Below, piece by piece: positions 1 through 11,785 of a stretch of 64,000 bases of DNA. The notes under the pieces are model-generated. The model was not told where the DNA came from. It saw only the letters and a list, made by a program, of their open reading frames with translations, and searched no databases. Made by a program: the position numbers and the translations under genes. The DNA lies in the NCBI GenBank assembly GCA_005784505.1, contig VCAZ01000025.1, forward strand, positions 6,163,682 to 6,227,681. Reading direction: 5' to 3'. How positions within the stretch are numbered: position 1 is the first letter of the stretch; each line of letters opens with the position of its first letter. Origin of the DNA: Bagarius yarrelli. Its lineage: Eukaryota; Chordata; Actinopteri; Siluriformes; Sisoridae.

Positions 1-95
1 TGTGAGTGAAGAGGATGTAGAGAATAGGGGCAGGTGGAGACAGATGATTCGCTGTGGCGACCCCTAAAAGGGGACAGCCGAATGGTGAAGAAGAG
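1..95 (+). mobile_element. 3' end of a LINE reverse-transcriptase ORF (fragment)
   Basis: The first bases read in one frame as a degenerate C-terminal tail of a fish non-LTR retrotransposon protein (glutamate-rich stretch, then WRQMIRCGDP). The same family is present in reverse orientation at 37,685-38,160, where the matching tail is seen at its start. Only the end of the element lies in the window. RTE-like assignment is from general resemblance and is not certain. Confidence 0.6.
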
Positions 96-212
96 GAAGC
101 TCAATGGTTAAAGTGTTGGACTGCTGGTTGGAAGGTTGTGGGTTTAATATTTAAAACCACCACCAGGCCCATGAGCGAGGTCTTTAACTGTTAGTTGTAT
201 AAACAGGACTGG
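90..212 (+). mobile_element. tRNA-derived SINE, degraded copy
   Basis: Shows the A-box-like start (caatggttaaagtgttgg), a decayed B box, then the body motif of the family (gcccatgagcgagg, agttgtataaa). The 3' tail is missing. Confidence 0.65.
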
Positions 213-488
213 TTTATACAACTGGCTCCTTAGTTGCTTTGTTCTGCTTGTTTGACAGCTACCCCTACCCCACCCACTGCTGATTGTGTCCAGTCAATCA
301 TAAGCTAAAAGATACCATTTAAAGTGGAGTGGGGGAAGATTTAGTATCACCTACACTTTGATTGACGTGAAGCAGGTAATGGGCAGTGAGTCGCCAAAAG
401 TGTAGCTGGTAGAACAAGTAGAACAAAGTAACTTAAGGAACATGGGTTACCCAGACTTGTGTATAAATGAGATAATTGTAAGCTGTGG

Positions 489-683
489 GAAAATGGTGGC
501 TCATGGTTAAGGTGTTGGGTCACCAACTCGAAGATTGTGGGTTCAATTCCCAGCTCCACCAAGCCATGACTGTTGGGCCCCTGAGCAAGGCCCTTAAAAC
601 ACCAATTGCTCAGTTGTATAAAAGTGATAAATGTAAATCGCTTTGGATAGAAACGTCTGCCAAATGCTGTAAATATAAAACCA
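489..683 (+). mobile_element. tRNA-derived SINE, near full length
   Basis: Good reference copy for the window. It has an A box (tggctcatggttaaggtg), a B box (gggttcaattccc), the body motif gggcccctgagcaagg, an agttgtataaaa block and the tail cgtctgccaaatgctgtaaa. This architecture is widespread in teleost genomes; I do not assign a database name. Confidence 0.85.
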
Positions 684-740
684 TCGTAATGGTGTACGTT
701 CCTCATGGAATGAGAAAGTTGTCATGTTTGCTACCCTAAT

Positions 741-833
741 GGGGGATGTGGTAGATTAGAGGTTAAGGTTGTAGGTTTGATTCCCAGTTCAACCAAGTTA
801 CCACTGCTGACCCTTTGAGCAGGGGTCCCTAAC
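741..833 (+). mobile_element. tRNA-derived SINE, 5' half
   Basis: B box (ggtttgattcccagttc) followed by a diverged body motif (ctttgagcaggggtccctaac). Truncated after the body. Confidence 0.6.
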
Positions 834-835
834 GT

Positions 836-976
836 AAATGCCTTTATTTTGTCACATATACGTTTTTACAGCACACTAAAAATTAATCATAGTAAGTTGG
901 GGGTCAGAGCGGAGGGTCAGCTATGATAAAGCGCCCCCTGGAGCAGGAAGGGTTAAAGGTCTTGCTCAAGGACCCA
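836..976 (+). repeat. dispersed repeat with a 'gggtcagagc' core
   Basis: Contains a stretch around gggggtcagagcggaggg and gagcaggaagggttaaaggt that recurs at 11,630-11,785 and, shorter, at 56,104-56,150. Its upstream part (tttgtcacatat through cagcacact) recurs in reverse at 35,877-35,960. Several related copies mark an interspersed family of unknown class. Confidence 0.6.
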
Positions 977-1472
977 AAATTAGCTTGCTAACACAACCAT
1001 TACAATTCAATAGCGTCTGAAAACCACAGTTAGCAACAGCCAACCATTAGATAGCTTCCTTTTTTTTGTATGACCAACATCCCAAAAGTTTAAGTGTTTT
1101 CATATTTTAATTGAATTAAATATAGTTACAAAACTCTAATAGTCACACCGGAGGCACTAGAAAAAATATGTAATAAGCTTTAGCTTAGCTTGCTACATTT
1201 CCCATAGGAGGTGACCAGTTATTTGTGTACACGCGGAAGTACCAATTCAGTCCAATTTTTTTTTAATTTTAGCCTCCAGACAAACGAACCGGATCAAAAG
1301 TGATTCGAAGACGAATCGAGTTTGGACGTCCCCCCCATATGAACCTTTCAGGCGGAGACTCTGAGTGACATGTGAAATCTCTCTGAGAGAAGTTGATGAT
1401 GGCCGGTCTCCTGTTCACACCTCTCCCACACAGTGCACTAAAAGGAAGTGCACTCAAGGAGGCAAGAGAAAT

Positions 1473-1498
1473 AGAGAGAGAGAGAGAGAGAGAGAGAG
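1473..1498. repeat. (AG)n microsatellite
   Basis: Uninterrupted AG dinucleotide run of about 13 copies. Confidence 0.9.
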
Positions 1499-1736
1499 TA
1501 ACAGTAATATATCTTCCGGCTATAAATAATTATTACTAATTTTAATTTAAACCACTGAGATATTAATAATTACTATTATATATATTTTTTTTTCTCTAGG
1601 GCATGTTGTCCAGTTCAGATTATTATTAAACATAATTAGCCATCACATTGTTAGCATCGTTACTAAGGTGTAATTTTGATTTTTCCAGGATGCCGGGTCA
1701 TTTTTAAAAAATATATTTTCCAACGCTGCATTTTAA

Positions 1737-1873
1737 TAATTACATTTACATGAACATTTACAGTATTTGGCAGACGTCCTTATCCAGAGCGACTAACATT
1801 TATCTCTTCTATACAACTAAACAATTGGGGCCCTTGCTTGGGTTCTCAGCAGGGGTAACTTGGTGGAGTTGGT
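1737..1873 (-). mobile_element. tRNA-derived SINE, 3' part, reverse
   Basis: In reverse orientation shows the tail (acagtatttggcagacgtcc), the agcgact block and the body motif through ggtggagtt. The tRNA-like head is missing. Confidence 0.75.
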
Positions 1874-2025
1874 TTATAAACATTTAATTTCACTATAAGC
1901 CACTCGAGCGACGGCCATATTTAAAAATTTTTGCAAGTCAGCTAATAAATATTAATGAGCACCTAGAGTCTACTTATGAATATTAACGCTGAGTGGGTGG
2001 CGTCAGCAGAACTAGTTAGGGATGC

Positions 2026-2042
2026 GGGGGGGGGGGGGGGGG
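2026..2042 (+). repeat. 17-base G homopolymer
   Basis: Uninterrupted run of 17 G. It is potentially quadruplex-forming and prone to length error in sequencing. Confidence 0.9.
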
Positions 2043-2467
2043 ATTTTTATTAGTACCTACAGTAGTTATGCGTTTGAGTAAAGCTCATGTGTTCCAGAGA
2101 CGCTAATGTGCATAAACATCATGTTAAGAAACATCTGGATCGTATACTCCGTGCCATCCAAAAATATTTTGTATATTTTGGTCTTTGTTAAAGATTAAGA
2201 CTATTAGTCACTATTAGTCATCCGGACAATTAAATCCAGCTGTTGCTGCTACAGATGTTAATAGACAAGTACTATTGAACTACTAAAGACCATGGACAAG
2301 ATTTAATCCAGTTCAATAGATCTGATCCTTTTAAGAACCTTTAATATATTCTAAAATAATTGTAGCTCACTTACACACAAGAGTTTTTTCTAAAGACTTT
2401 CTATGTTAACGAAAAACAAAGCATCAAGAGATAACTTTTTTTTTAGCTTTGGGGTGAAAGTCCTGAC

Positions 2468-2636
2468 CTCTGGGGTGAAAGAAGTCGGCATGACTGATGG
2501 CTGGTTTCTTAATGTCGGACGAGCGGTAGAGGATGTGATGTCGCCCGGATCCACCCTCCTCCTCTCCTGTCATGTCGCCTCCTCTCTCCAGTGGCTCGAT
2601 GAAGAACTCCTCTTGACCTGCACGAATCATGCCAGC
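2468..2636 (-). CDS. adamts2: ADAMTS2-like procollagen N-proteinase, exon 3 (prodomain)
   Basis: This 169-nt exon encodes residues 157-213 of the predicted protein, starting AGMIRAG and containing EEFFIEPLERG, a highly conserved prodomain motif of the ADAMTS2/3/14 group (family knowledge). It is bounded on the minus strand by an acceptor ending ctgtcag before GCTGGC and by a donor AGAG|GTCAGG. It enters in phase 0, matching the exon 2 donor, and leaves with one base of the next codon. The enzyme removes N-propeptides of fibrillar procollagens outside the cell; the prodomain keeps it inactive until furin-type cleavage. The catalytic zinc-site exons, disintegrin-like and TSP1 repeats are beyond the left edge. 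The paralogue is chosen mainly because cnot6 is the neighbour; adamts3 or adamts14 is less likely. Confidence 0.88.
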
Positions 2637-3812
2637 CTGACAGGAAGACAGGGACAGAAAAAAAGACGGAGCTGAGAGTGAGAAATGGAAATACAGTGAT
2701 TAAAATAAAAAAGCCAGATTAGGCTCCTAAATGCAAGAGAGGACCATTTCATTCAGAGACAGGTACAAAGCTGACATGTAAAGTCCATTAAGAGAAGCAG
2801 CTAGAGGGGCTATTTCCGTAGGATCACTATATCATATTTTCAGCTGCTTTGGAAGAAATACGATCTTCGAATCGATCCGTTCTCTGTCTTCACCTAAATC
2901 GTGCGTGCTGGTAAAAGCTATCATTAAAACCTGTGACGGACCAAAAAGGAGCAAAAGAGATACGTATAGACTGTAAATATCCAAGAAGCTGTCATTATCT
3001 ATCCAAGAGTCCATTTTTAACTCGCTGTGTTTACACAATTAAAGCAGAACAGGTTGTCAAAGACAAGAAGAAAGAAATCCAAGCCAAGAAATGAGATCAA
3101 TACAAATGTCTTCTACTGAAGAACTGACAAGCTGATATACCTGCCTGTTCCTGTCTGGCTCTGCTTGTATGGCTCGTTGATGGTGGCTATCTAAACGACT
3201 CGACTGCCTGAGGCGCCACGGACATAACAACCAGGCAAAAATAATACAAAAAGCATTGCGAGTAAATTACAGACCGACTATCCTGTCGGATTTATTTGAT
3301 CACCTCTGAATCCTACTTGCTCCTAGTTCCCCTGAAATTAGGCTATTTTACCCATACACCCAATCAGTCAACATCTTTAGCTTTCAGCTGGTGTTTAAAC
3401 AAAAACTCTAAAGGTCACGTCCGCGATCCTGAAATTCCCAGGTCAGGGCTAATAATGCAGAGAGAGCCTCCAGCTAGTCGTTTAGACAGAAAATATTCCA
3501 GACACAAAGATGTCCCTTCCTCCTCCCTCACCCTTCACTCTGTTTCGCGTCCCCTGGGGGTTCATTATAAAGGAAATGGCCGCATGCCACATAAACCCAT
3601 ACTACCGTATATATACTCAGGTTCAGCCACTGCACTGACATCCGTCCGGCATCGGAAAGAAACGCAGCAGTTTTACAAGTATTTCATAACAACAGCACAA
3701 AACGTCAATGTCGGACCCTTTAACAACCAGAGCAGCAGCAGTGACTTTAGCATCAATGCCAATAACAGTTACATAATAGTTACCTTTAGTGGAAAATACA
3801 AACTCCATGCTT

Positions 3813-3839
3813 TCTCTCTCTCTTTCTCTCTCTCTCTCT
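3813..3839. repeat. (CT)n-rich microsatellite
   Basis: Short imperfect TC run interrupted by ttt. Confidence 0.75.
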
Positions 3840-4338
3840 TTTATTTATGTACTCGACCATCTGGTTTAGCTGTACACCACATACTGGACCCGGTATTATT
3901 TTTCTACTTTTGTTTAACCCAATTCTGTAAAATTAAGTAATTTTGGAAAAATGGCATTACACACCGAATGTTGACTCAGCAGAAACAATGTCTGCGACAG
4001 CCTACATGGAAAAATACGATAGTACAGTTAGAGTAAGAGTGCAGTGTACTATAGTATTAATGCTAGTAAACTGATAGACCTTAGTAAGTACTGTAGTTTC
4101 ATTTAATAGAATAAACTAGAAGACTGTGGTTGTCACGATCTCACCCAGGGCGTCGTCACCAGAATACTAGCTACCGTCTAGTACTTTCAGTATCACTTCC
4201 TGTGGGACTAGCTACATGAGCTAGTCACTAAGTCGGTCACGTTGCGAAGTATTGTTGGCTTTATTGGTTTAGGAACCTTGTTCTGGTTTTGGTATTACGT
4301 CTTTGTCTAACGTTTCGGATTTGTGTACCATCAGTGCA

Positions 4339-4381
4339 CAGGCAGTAGTCGGTACCGTGACTGTGTACCGACTACTGCCTG
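4339..4381. repeat. perfect 17-bp inverted repeat (hairpin)
   Basis: Left arm 4,339-4,355 and right arm 4,365-4,381 are exact reverse complements, separated by a 9-base loop (cgtgactgt). The core of the left arm is ggcagtagtcggtac. It lies in intron 2 and overlaps no recognised element. Confidence 0.9.
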
Positions 4382-4689
4382 CTTATTAACTACGTTTAAG
4401 AACTGCCCTTTAAACTGCCCTTTTAAAAAAGCCATTTTTTGCAATATGGATTTATCTTCATCTATGGTCTTAAGGATTTAGTTTGTTATAGTATTTACAC
4501 TCGGTTAATGTTTACGCCAAACTAAGGAAAGAATTGTAGTGAACTGATCAACAATATTTCAATGAGTTGCTATATGAGAGACGAGTTGTTAATGATGAAC
4601 AGTGTGAAAGACCAGATTCCCATTTCTAATGGACAGCAATGTCAGATCATTGATTCGGAAAATGTTAAACAATGCAGCAAAAATTATTT

Positions 4690-4820
4690 AACAATTGGAA
4701 AATCAGGGTTCGATCCCTGACACAACAAAGTTGCCACCGTTGGGTCCCTGAGCAAGGACCCTAAGCCCCATTTTCTCAGTTGTATAAAATAGATTAATGT
4801 ATGTTGCTGTACTTGTAAAT
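4690..4820 (+). mobile_element. tRNA-derived SINE, partial
   Basis: Starts at the B box (gggttcgatccc), then the body motif (gggtccctgagcaaggac) and a cagttgtataaaat block. The A-box half is missing. Confidence 0.7.
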
Positions 4821-4967
4821 GTATTTAAAGAGCAATAAAAAAAATGAACAGTTTTTTAAAATGTTGTTGGTTTGATTCCTTTGACAGATTTTTTGCTGCA
4901 TTGATACACTTTTTGTTCTGATTTGTGCTGTGAAGGTTTTCACACATACAGTATAATCTAGTTGGTG

Positions 4968-5113
4968 GAAAGTGGTGGCTTAGTGGTTAAGGTGTTGGAC
5001 TGATACCAGAAAGACCGGGGGTTCCATTCCGAGCACCAACAAGCCACTACTCTGGGCCCCTGAGCGAGGCCCCTAACCACAGTTGCTTAGTTGTATAAAA
5101 GACATAAATGTGT
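4968..5113 (+). mobile_element. tRNA-derived SINE
   Basis: A box (tggcttagtggttaaggtg), B-box-like ggggttccattccg, body motif gggcccctgagcgaggcccc and cttagttgtataaaa. The distal tail is absent. Confidence 0.8.
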
Positions 5114-7844
5114 ACTATAGTAACACATGTAGTCATTGGTTTATTTAACTATAATAGAATTACTTTAACAAGTGTAGTAGAATCAGCATAAGAAATGGCA
5201 ATTTATCCTAGTAACTCTACAGTATTTACCACAGGAAATTCTGTAGTAAAGTTACTTCAAAATACTATAGTATTTTCTCCATATGAGAATATAGAGTGTT
5301 AAGAATCTTCAGCCCAGTGTATCAGCTTCGTCTTAATAACGATCTGCAAATTATGTAGTGCAGAACCATTGAAGATTAAATCTGGTAGACATAAAACCTT
5401 GGGCATTTCACAGCTCAGCATCCCACCATCAGAAACATGTTGAGGCAAGTCATTAGCTAGCTGAGTGATCTCGACTAGCTAGGCAGATCCTTACAGAAGG
5501 AAAGGTTGTGTCACTGTTCTGCTACAGTTTATAGGGAAAAGCTTAGCATAGGCTGGTGTTTTTGCTAATATAGATATGTTGAGTGTATCAATTACTCTGG
5601 TAGTTTATTTATTTAATCTCTTGATCATTAAGTAAACCATTACACACGTTTATAAGTTTGGGATTTGGAGGACAAATTCTTTCCATCATAAAAGCTTGGG
5701 GACATCCAAAATGTTGTAAAGTGAAATTATAGTCTGTCATCTTAAATTAAACAAACAAAAAAAAACATAACGCTAAATTAAAAACCAAAATAAATCATGT
5801 GTCTTTTAGCGTTTCGGTATGTAAAAACAATCGAACACAAAAACATTTATAAAAAAAAATAATAAAAAGTTCACTGGTGTGACAAACAACAGTACCCGAT
5901 TACCAGCAGAGCAAGCAGAGCCCACTACACAGTCCAACACTGTCAGTCTTTATCAGGACTGCTGCTGTTTCCTCTGAGTGTGGGAGTCATATCCATTCCA
6001 TGGGGAGAGAGCACCAGAGAAGTTTTTCAGCTCATGGTCTGCAATCGGACAGAGGTTAGAGCTCGGGAGACAAGACATTTTCGAAGACCTTCAGCATTTC
6101 TCCAAATTTAGTTTATTGGCTGTGTTTTTTATCAGTGCTGTTTGGATCAGTGGCATGTCTCGGAACACCACAGAGGTCATGACTATGAGGATGGTTAACC
6201 CGGAAAAATCATAAACCAAAACTGGGCAGAATGGAGTCCAAACCAGGAAACATGGAAAACTCAAATTAGAAAAACTGGGACAAGATGGTGAAATATCACC
6301 AATCACAGTTCATTCACAGTTGTAAATATGCCAGCTTTCTTTTTCCATGAGGGAAAAAAAGCGACACGATAGCTTTGTTTCCAGCTTCGATGGAGCAAAA
6401 CAACAGAAAAATGGTTTTAAAAATAAGACGGAAAAATCGGGTTTATGAGTTCACCACATAGCGAAGACTGCGCTGACCCCTTTAACACAGCAGGCCAGCT
6501 GTTTCAGAGTCAAGTCCTGATTCACAAAACTGATGAAACAGCACGTATGCGGTTTTAATGTAATGATACATAAATGCACTCTTACACACAACTATTTTTC
6601 CTCGGACACATATAAACGTCGTTATTCTTAACATTCCACGTCGACACATACTTTTGTGAAAGAGATTTATAGATAAGAAAAACTGTTGGAGGCAATTTTT
6701 CTTCGTGGAACATTTATATTTTCCCACATTAGGATAAATCTGAAATGATCAGAAATAATGGGATAGAAATAATGTGACTTTAACCACACAAATCAAAGCT
6801 CATTAATCCAACAGAGTCCACGAAATCAATACCTTATTAGCCGACTATAGTTAGGGGCACTGATAGTACAGTCCATTGTGTCTCCTTAATTAGGATTAAC
6901 TGTGCAGTAAAGAACAAAACACGCTGTTATTATTATTATCTCTCAGTTTAACGTGCAAAATATTTATGTTTTTTTTATTCAGAGGTCGAAATGAGGTCAT
7001 ATCTATAGCAAATTATAAACTAAACTCAGTTTTGTGGTTCTCGTGTTCTGTACTGAGTGTCTGACGTCTCTTGCTTCGCAGATAAAAGTAGGCTTTAGGA
7101 ATCTGTAATCTTTAGAAACGATTAAAAAATTTGGGAAGCGCCATGTGTTTTTTTGTGTATTGACTCGGCGTGATGTGGTTGGTTAGGGTTCCGGCGCACA
7201 CAAGCACGGTTGTGCTCCGGTAACCCGGGTTTGATTCTGGCTCAGGTCGTTTCTGGTCCCGTGGCTTTTTATACCTCCCCTGTTTCATCCCTCTGTCCAA
7301 TCAGTTAAGGCAAAAAAATAGCCAAATAATATCTTAAAAAAAAAAAAATCAGTCCTGACTCATTTTGTGTCAGATTCACGACCAGAAATCATCCATTTGT
7401 TCATTATCGGTTCATTCAAAATACCGTATTTTCTTACGTCTGGTTTGTGCAGCCACGGCCACCCCCATGAAGTCCCCAATTTTATTTTCAAAACATTTCA
7501 ATATTCAGCAATTTCGAACTAAACTAAAAATTGTAACATAACAAAAGATTTCAGTTTTAAAGCGTAAAATTTCCAAAACATTAAACCGTTTGGAACTGAG
7601 GCTTTTCTATAACATTGCTACAACTTTAGCGCTTACTAATAATCCAATCTGATTGGTGTATTTGGTGAAGTTGGTGAGTCTCTTTTTCATAACAGTGACA
7701 GGTTTTATTAATATTAAAGCTGAACTCGGGTTGGAATCCAAATGCAGAAGTTTATTAGAAAATCCAATCCAAAACATGAGGCAAAACAGAAAAAACTTAA
7801 TTTCGCTTTTCGGGTGCGCTTTTCGGGGGTAGTTTCGCTTTTTG

Positions 7845-8034
7845 GAGGAAGCGGTGGCTCATGGTTAAAGTATTGGACTACCAACCCAAAGATTGTCGGT
7901 TTGAGTTCCAGCTTTACCAAGCCATCACCGCTGGACTCCTGAACAAGACCCTTAACCCCCAGTTGCTTAGATGTGGCGTCTACCGAATGCTGTAAATGTA
8001 AGGGCGTCTACCCAATGCTGTAAATGTAAATGTA
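7845..8034 (+). mobile_element. tRNA-derived SINE with duplicated tail
   Basis: Full head and body. The 3' tail block (ggcgtctac, aatgctgtaaatgtaa) occurs twice in tandem, which fits tail slippage. Confidence 0.8.
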
Positions 8035-8907
8035 ATCACAGGCAAAAGGGTCAAAAACACTTATAAACAGTCCAACAGGCAAAAAGGACAATCAAAAACA
8101 TGCACAAAGTCATACCAGACATGGACAACAGTAACGCTTGGTAATGAAGTAAAATTGGCAATACTTTGGCGAAATGTGTTGACCCAGAAGTAGAGGGAAT
8201 GAGAACAGTCTGTACTCTGTTGAGGGCTCCCTCTGCTGGTGTGGTGTTACATCGTTCTAATAACGGTGTAACAATTGGTAAGCTAACAATTTAGCTAACC
8301 AATTCTCCAGTGAAAGATTCATCACAAAGCATAAGGATGCAGCAGTTTATTCTTTCTTGCTTCTCTATTTTATGACAAGTAGACCGTTGTCTTAGTAACT
8401 GCGTTAAATGGTCACAGAAGCTCATTTTCCTGTACAACAAGTTGTGTAACCATAAACAGATATTTAAATGATGGTGTGTTCTTAATAAAGAATTAAAACT
8501 TTGTCACTGTTGACCTGAGAAATAAAACAATAAAACAACGTCTCAGGTTTGGTGATCGTTTTTCTACAACCGAACATATCCAGTGTTTTATTCAGGTAAA
8601 TGAGGCAGTGGTGGAATCACAGCACACTGGCAGCTTTTCCTTCATGTCACTCCTGAACGACTAGGACGCTTGGCAACTACCAGCATAGCAACGATACGCC
8701 ACACGTCTGAAAGGTCACGGCTGCCTTTGTCTACATTCTGAACAGCACGTCTCATCTTTTCTGTACAGAAATAGATTTTTAGGCTTAATTAAGGGCTGGT
8801 GAGGATTTTTATGAACAACTCGTGTAACACAGTGCGGATTCATTACAATGCTGGCGGGTGAAGTTCATTTAGATGCATGCAGTCGACCTGCGCTGATCCA
8901 GATCTGC

Positions 8908-9610
8908 AGTGCAATTAGGGCTGCACAATATATTGAAATGATCGTACATACCGGAATGATTTGTAATAAATGAGCCATTTAATACCTCAAATAATAATCT
9001 ATGGTCAAAGTTTTAGCTTGATGCAGATAGTGAAATCTCTGGCACACGGATGTTAGTTGGGTTATGTGTGCACGTGCTTTGACGCATGACCATCAACAAG
9101 CCGTGAAGCTTTCATAACAGGCTAATCTTGATAAGCCCCGAGGCAGCCGCAGCTGCTACGGATGATATAGTGCCAAAACGAAGAATCCCATCAAAGATAT
9201 GGCAGTATTTGCGATTTAAAAGGGATGAACATATGCAGAACAAAGTTCTATGTAGAACTTGTGAATCCTGAGTGACAACGTAAAGGGGAAACACTTACAT
9301 TTTTTACAACCACATTAAAAACCAAGCACATTTTACAGCATTTGGCGGACGCCCTTATCCAGAGCGACCCGCATTTATCTTTTTTATTCAACTGAGCAAT
9401 TGGGGGTTAAGGGTCTTGTTCAGGGGCCCAACAGTGGTGCCTTGGTGGAGCTGGGAATCAAACCTACAAACTTCGGGTTGGTAATCCAACAACTTAACCA
9501 TTAGCCATCACTTTACAATTACAAATCTCGCATCAAATATCGCATTATTTAGCATGCTATTGCATATCCCATTTTTAAAAATGTTTATATCGTGCAGCCC
9601 TTATTGCAAT
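8908..9610. mobile_element. hAT-type MITE with 8-bp target duplication and nested SINE
   Basis: Terminal inverted repeats tagggctgcac (from 8,916) and gtgcagccctt (to 9,602) are flanked by agtgcaat (8,908-8,915) and attgcaat (9,603-9,610), matching at 7 of 8 bases. Eight-base duplications and a gggctgcac end are typical of fish hAT MITEs (family knowledge). A reverse SINE at 9,324-9,512 interrupts the element. Confidence 0.8.
9324..9512 (-). mobile_element. tRNA-derived SINE, reverse, nested in a MITE
   Basis: Complete in reverse: tail (tttggcggacgcccttatcc), body (cttgttcaggggcccaac), B box (gggaatcaaacc) and A box (aacttaaccattagcca). It lies inside the hAT element and so is younger than it. 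Confidence 0.85.
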
Positions 9611-10527
9611 AAATCAAAGTCCAGCTTTAAAAACATTTTCAGAATCCTTTCTGGATTCCAGATGAGAATATTTTTCCAAGACTGGACCATAAAAAATGCA
9701 ATGCAACGATACAAAAACTTCTGAAGGTCATGTAGGGATAATATTGAAGACAATTTTTTTTTCTTAATAAATAAATTCCTTTCGAATGATTTGTCTCATC
9801 TCTTATCACAAACAAAGTCATCCTCAGTGCAGGAGTTTTCCAGCTGTAGCCAGATGTTCAACAGGCATATGGAATGAATCTGTCGGCGTTCTTAATATTA
9901 GCATAAGAAGTCAATTAAAAGTTCATGTACTTGATTCATTGGTAATTATGTTCATTACAAAAATGCATTAACTTTTGTAAAGCTAAACAACCTCCAAACC
10001 TTTGTCCCTTTTTTAATTCTGGCTTCATGGAACCTGATGGATTGTCAAATCTCATGAATTTTAAAACAATATCTAAGCATGAAAAGCCAGAATCAACATG
10101 TTATTTCAGCTTGCGTTTCTACAGCTCATGCGATGAAGAACATTCGCAGGCCTTCAGTCAAATCTCCTGCTTCTTTTCAGTCTACTATTGGAAAAGCAGA
10201 CCAAATCCATTTACCTTCACTCCAAACTAAAGAAGAAAGAACACCAGAGGAGAACAGCTGGCGAGCAGAGAGAACAATACGGTTTGGGGGGAAAAGCTGA
10301 TGCTAACAGGAGCTGGAGTGCAAAGAAGAGGTCGCGCTAATCTATGTAACATAACATTAAAAAAAATCCACTTCTAGTTGATAAAAAACATTTTTTAATG
10401 TACATACTGTTGTTATATATACTGTTGTTATATATATGGGCAAACGTATTAATAAACCTAACCATGACATCCATCTGTGTTTTTTAAACATTCTTTTACA
10501 AAATCCTGGAAATGTTTTCCAATAGTT

Positions 10528-10925
10528 TTTTTGTCACATGACTGTGGGAATTTATTCACACAATAATATTAGTGAGATCAGACACTAATGTTGAGGTGAG
10601 GAGGTCTGGGGTTCAGTCAGGGGTTCCAGTTCATTCCAAAAGGTGTTCAGTTTAAAGGGGTTGAGTCAGAATCAGGACTCTGTACAGGACATGAGAGTTC
10701 TTCTACTCTAAAACATTTAATACATAGCATGTCTTCATGGCGATCAGGAGCTTTGTGCACAGAGGCATCGGCATGCTGGAACAGGGTTTGAGTCTCTTAG
10801 TTCCAGAGAAGGAATAATTTGTATAATTGTGTAATTCTAAATTTTTAGCAACAGTTTTTGCAGGACACACTTATGATAGTGTGCCGGTAAGGTGTCCACA
10901 AACTTCTGGACATATAGTGCATTTT
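10528..10925 (-). mobile_element. Tc1-like transposon remnant
   Basis: In reverse orientation it carries a decayed DDE transposase segment: the part antisense to gctttgtgcacagaggcatc and gcatgctggaacagggtttg corresponds to a FQHDNxPVHK motif. It ends with aaggtgtccacaaacttctg, the usual terminal sequence of this family. Stops and deletions make it inactive. Copies also lie at 22,812-23,145, 48,655-48,870 and 63,538-63,912. Confidence 0.7.
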
Positions 10926-11104
10926 TTTTAAGAATATATTTAAAAACGAAAGAACGCTACTGCCTCAAAAAAAACTCTAGTCGTCGTCACTACTGTCTCT
11001 ACTCATGTACCGCTCATGTCCAACGGAAACACAAATAACACGACTACAGCAAATTTTTAGAATACTTGTTTTTGGTAGGTTCCAGGTCCAGGTACCATTA
11101 CTGT

Positions 11105-11129
11105 AAAAAAAAAAAAGGGGGGGGGGGGG
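11105..11129 (+). repeat. poly(A)-poly(G) junction
   Basis: Twelve A followed directly by thirteen G. Confidence 0.85.
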
Positions 11130-11629
11130 TCTGGCAGAAAATCCCCTACTTACATAGTTAACATCATCAGGTCCCCGGTGATCTAAGTGTCTTGAGTCGG
11201 ATTACGAAGCAGGGAACACTAGTCCTAAGTCTGGAATAAAAGTGGAAGGGTTGCCATATCAAATATGGGCAAGCAACCAAAAAAAGAATAAAAAGGAGTA
11301 TTAGGAATATATAGTACTATCCCTTATTAGTAAATAACTCAAACCAGAAATGATCTCTGAAATTGAGTGAAATGAACCGCCATATTTAATGTTAATGAAG
11401 ATAATTACACAGAAGATCACCGGTGAAACTCTCAGCCATGTGGACGTTAGCAATATAAATAAAATGTATACAAAATATATTGTTATTTCACTTTTTTTTA
11501 CATCAGCGTCGACGAAAACTATAACAAGTTGAATTTTTCCCATCGTCCCTGCCATCAAGCAGTCCCTGACCTAAAAATAAATAAAAGAAAGGAAATGTTA
11601 CATGTTCGCATATCCTATATTAGAAATTT

Positions 11630-11785
11630 GGGGGTCAGAGCACAGGGTCAGCTATGATACAGCGCGCCCGGAGCAGGAAGGGTTAAGGGTCTTGCTCAGG
11701 GACCCAACATCGGCTGGCTGGCAGCGGTGGGGCTTAGAGGTCTTCCTGGTTTTCCAATTAACAACTTAGCGCCTTAACCTTAAGA
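11630..11785 (+). repeat. dispersed repeat with a 'gggtcagagc' core, longest copy
   Basis: Shares gggtcagagcacagggtcagc and gagcaggaagggttaagggt with the copy at 836-976 and continues through cttgctcagggacccaac. Class unknown. Confidence 0.6.

Larger units (their letters stand above)
1..2467 (-). other. intron 3 of the adamts2-like gene (partial)
   Basis: Sequence downstream, on the minus strand, of the exon 3 donor. It contains the LINE tail, four SINE pieces, another dispersed repeat (836-976), a GA microsatellite and a 17-base G run. I see no further ADAMTS exon here, so the next exon lies outside the window. Confidence 0.65.

Noticed and set aside
3296..3940. 214-codon ORF on the plus strand
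   Set aside because: It lies in intron 2, has no recognisable domain, and ends in a CT microsatellite. An ORF of this length can occur by chance here.
7186..7290. tRNA-like segment (B-box-like gggtttgattctgg)
   Set aside because: The A box and body motif of the SINE family are not visible, so it is too weak to call as a tRNA or SINE.
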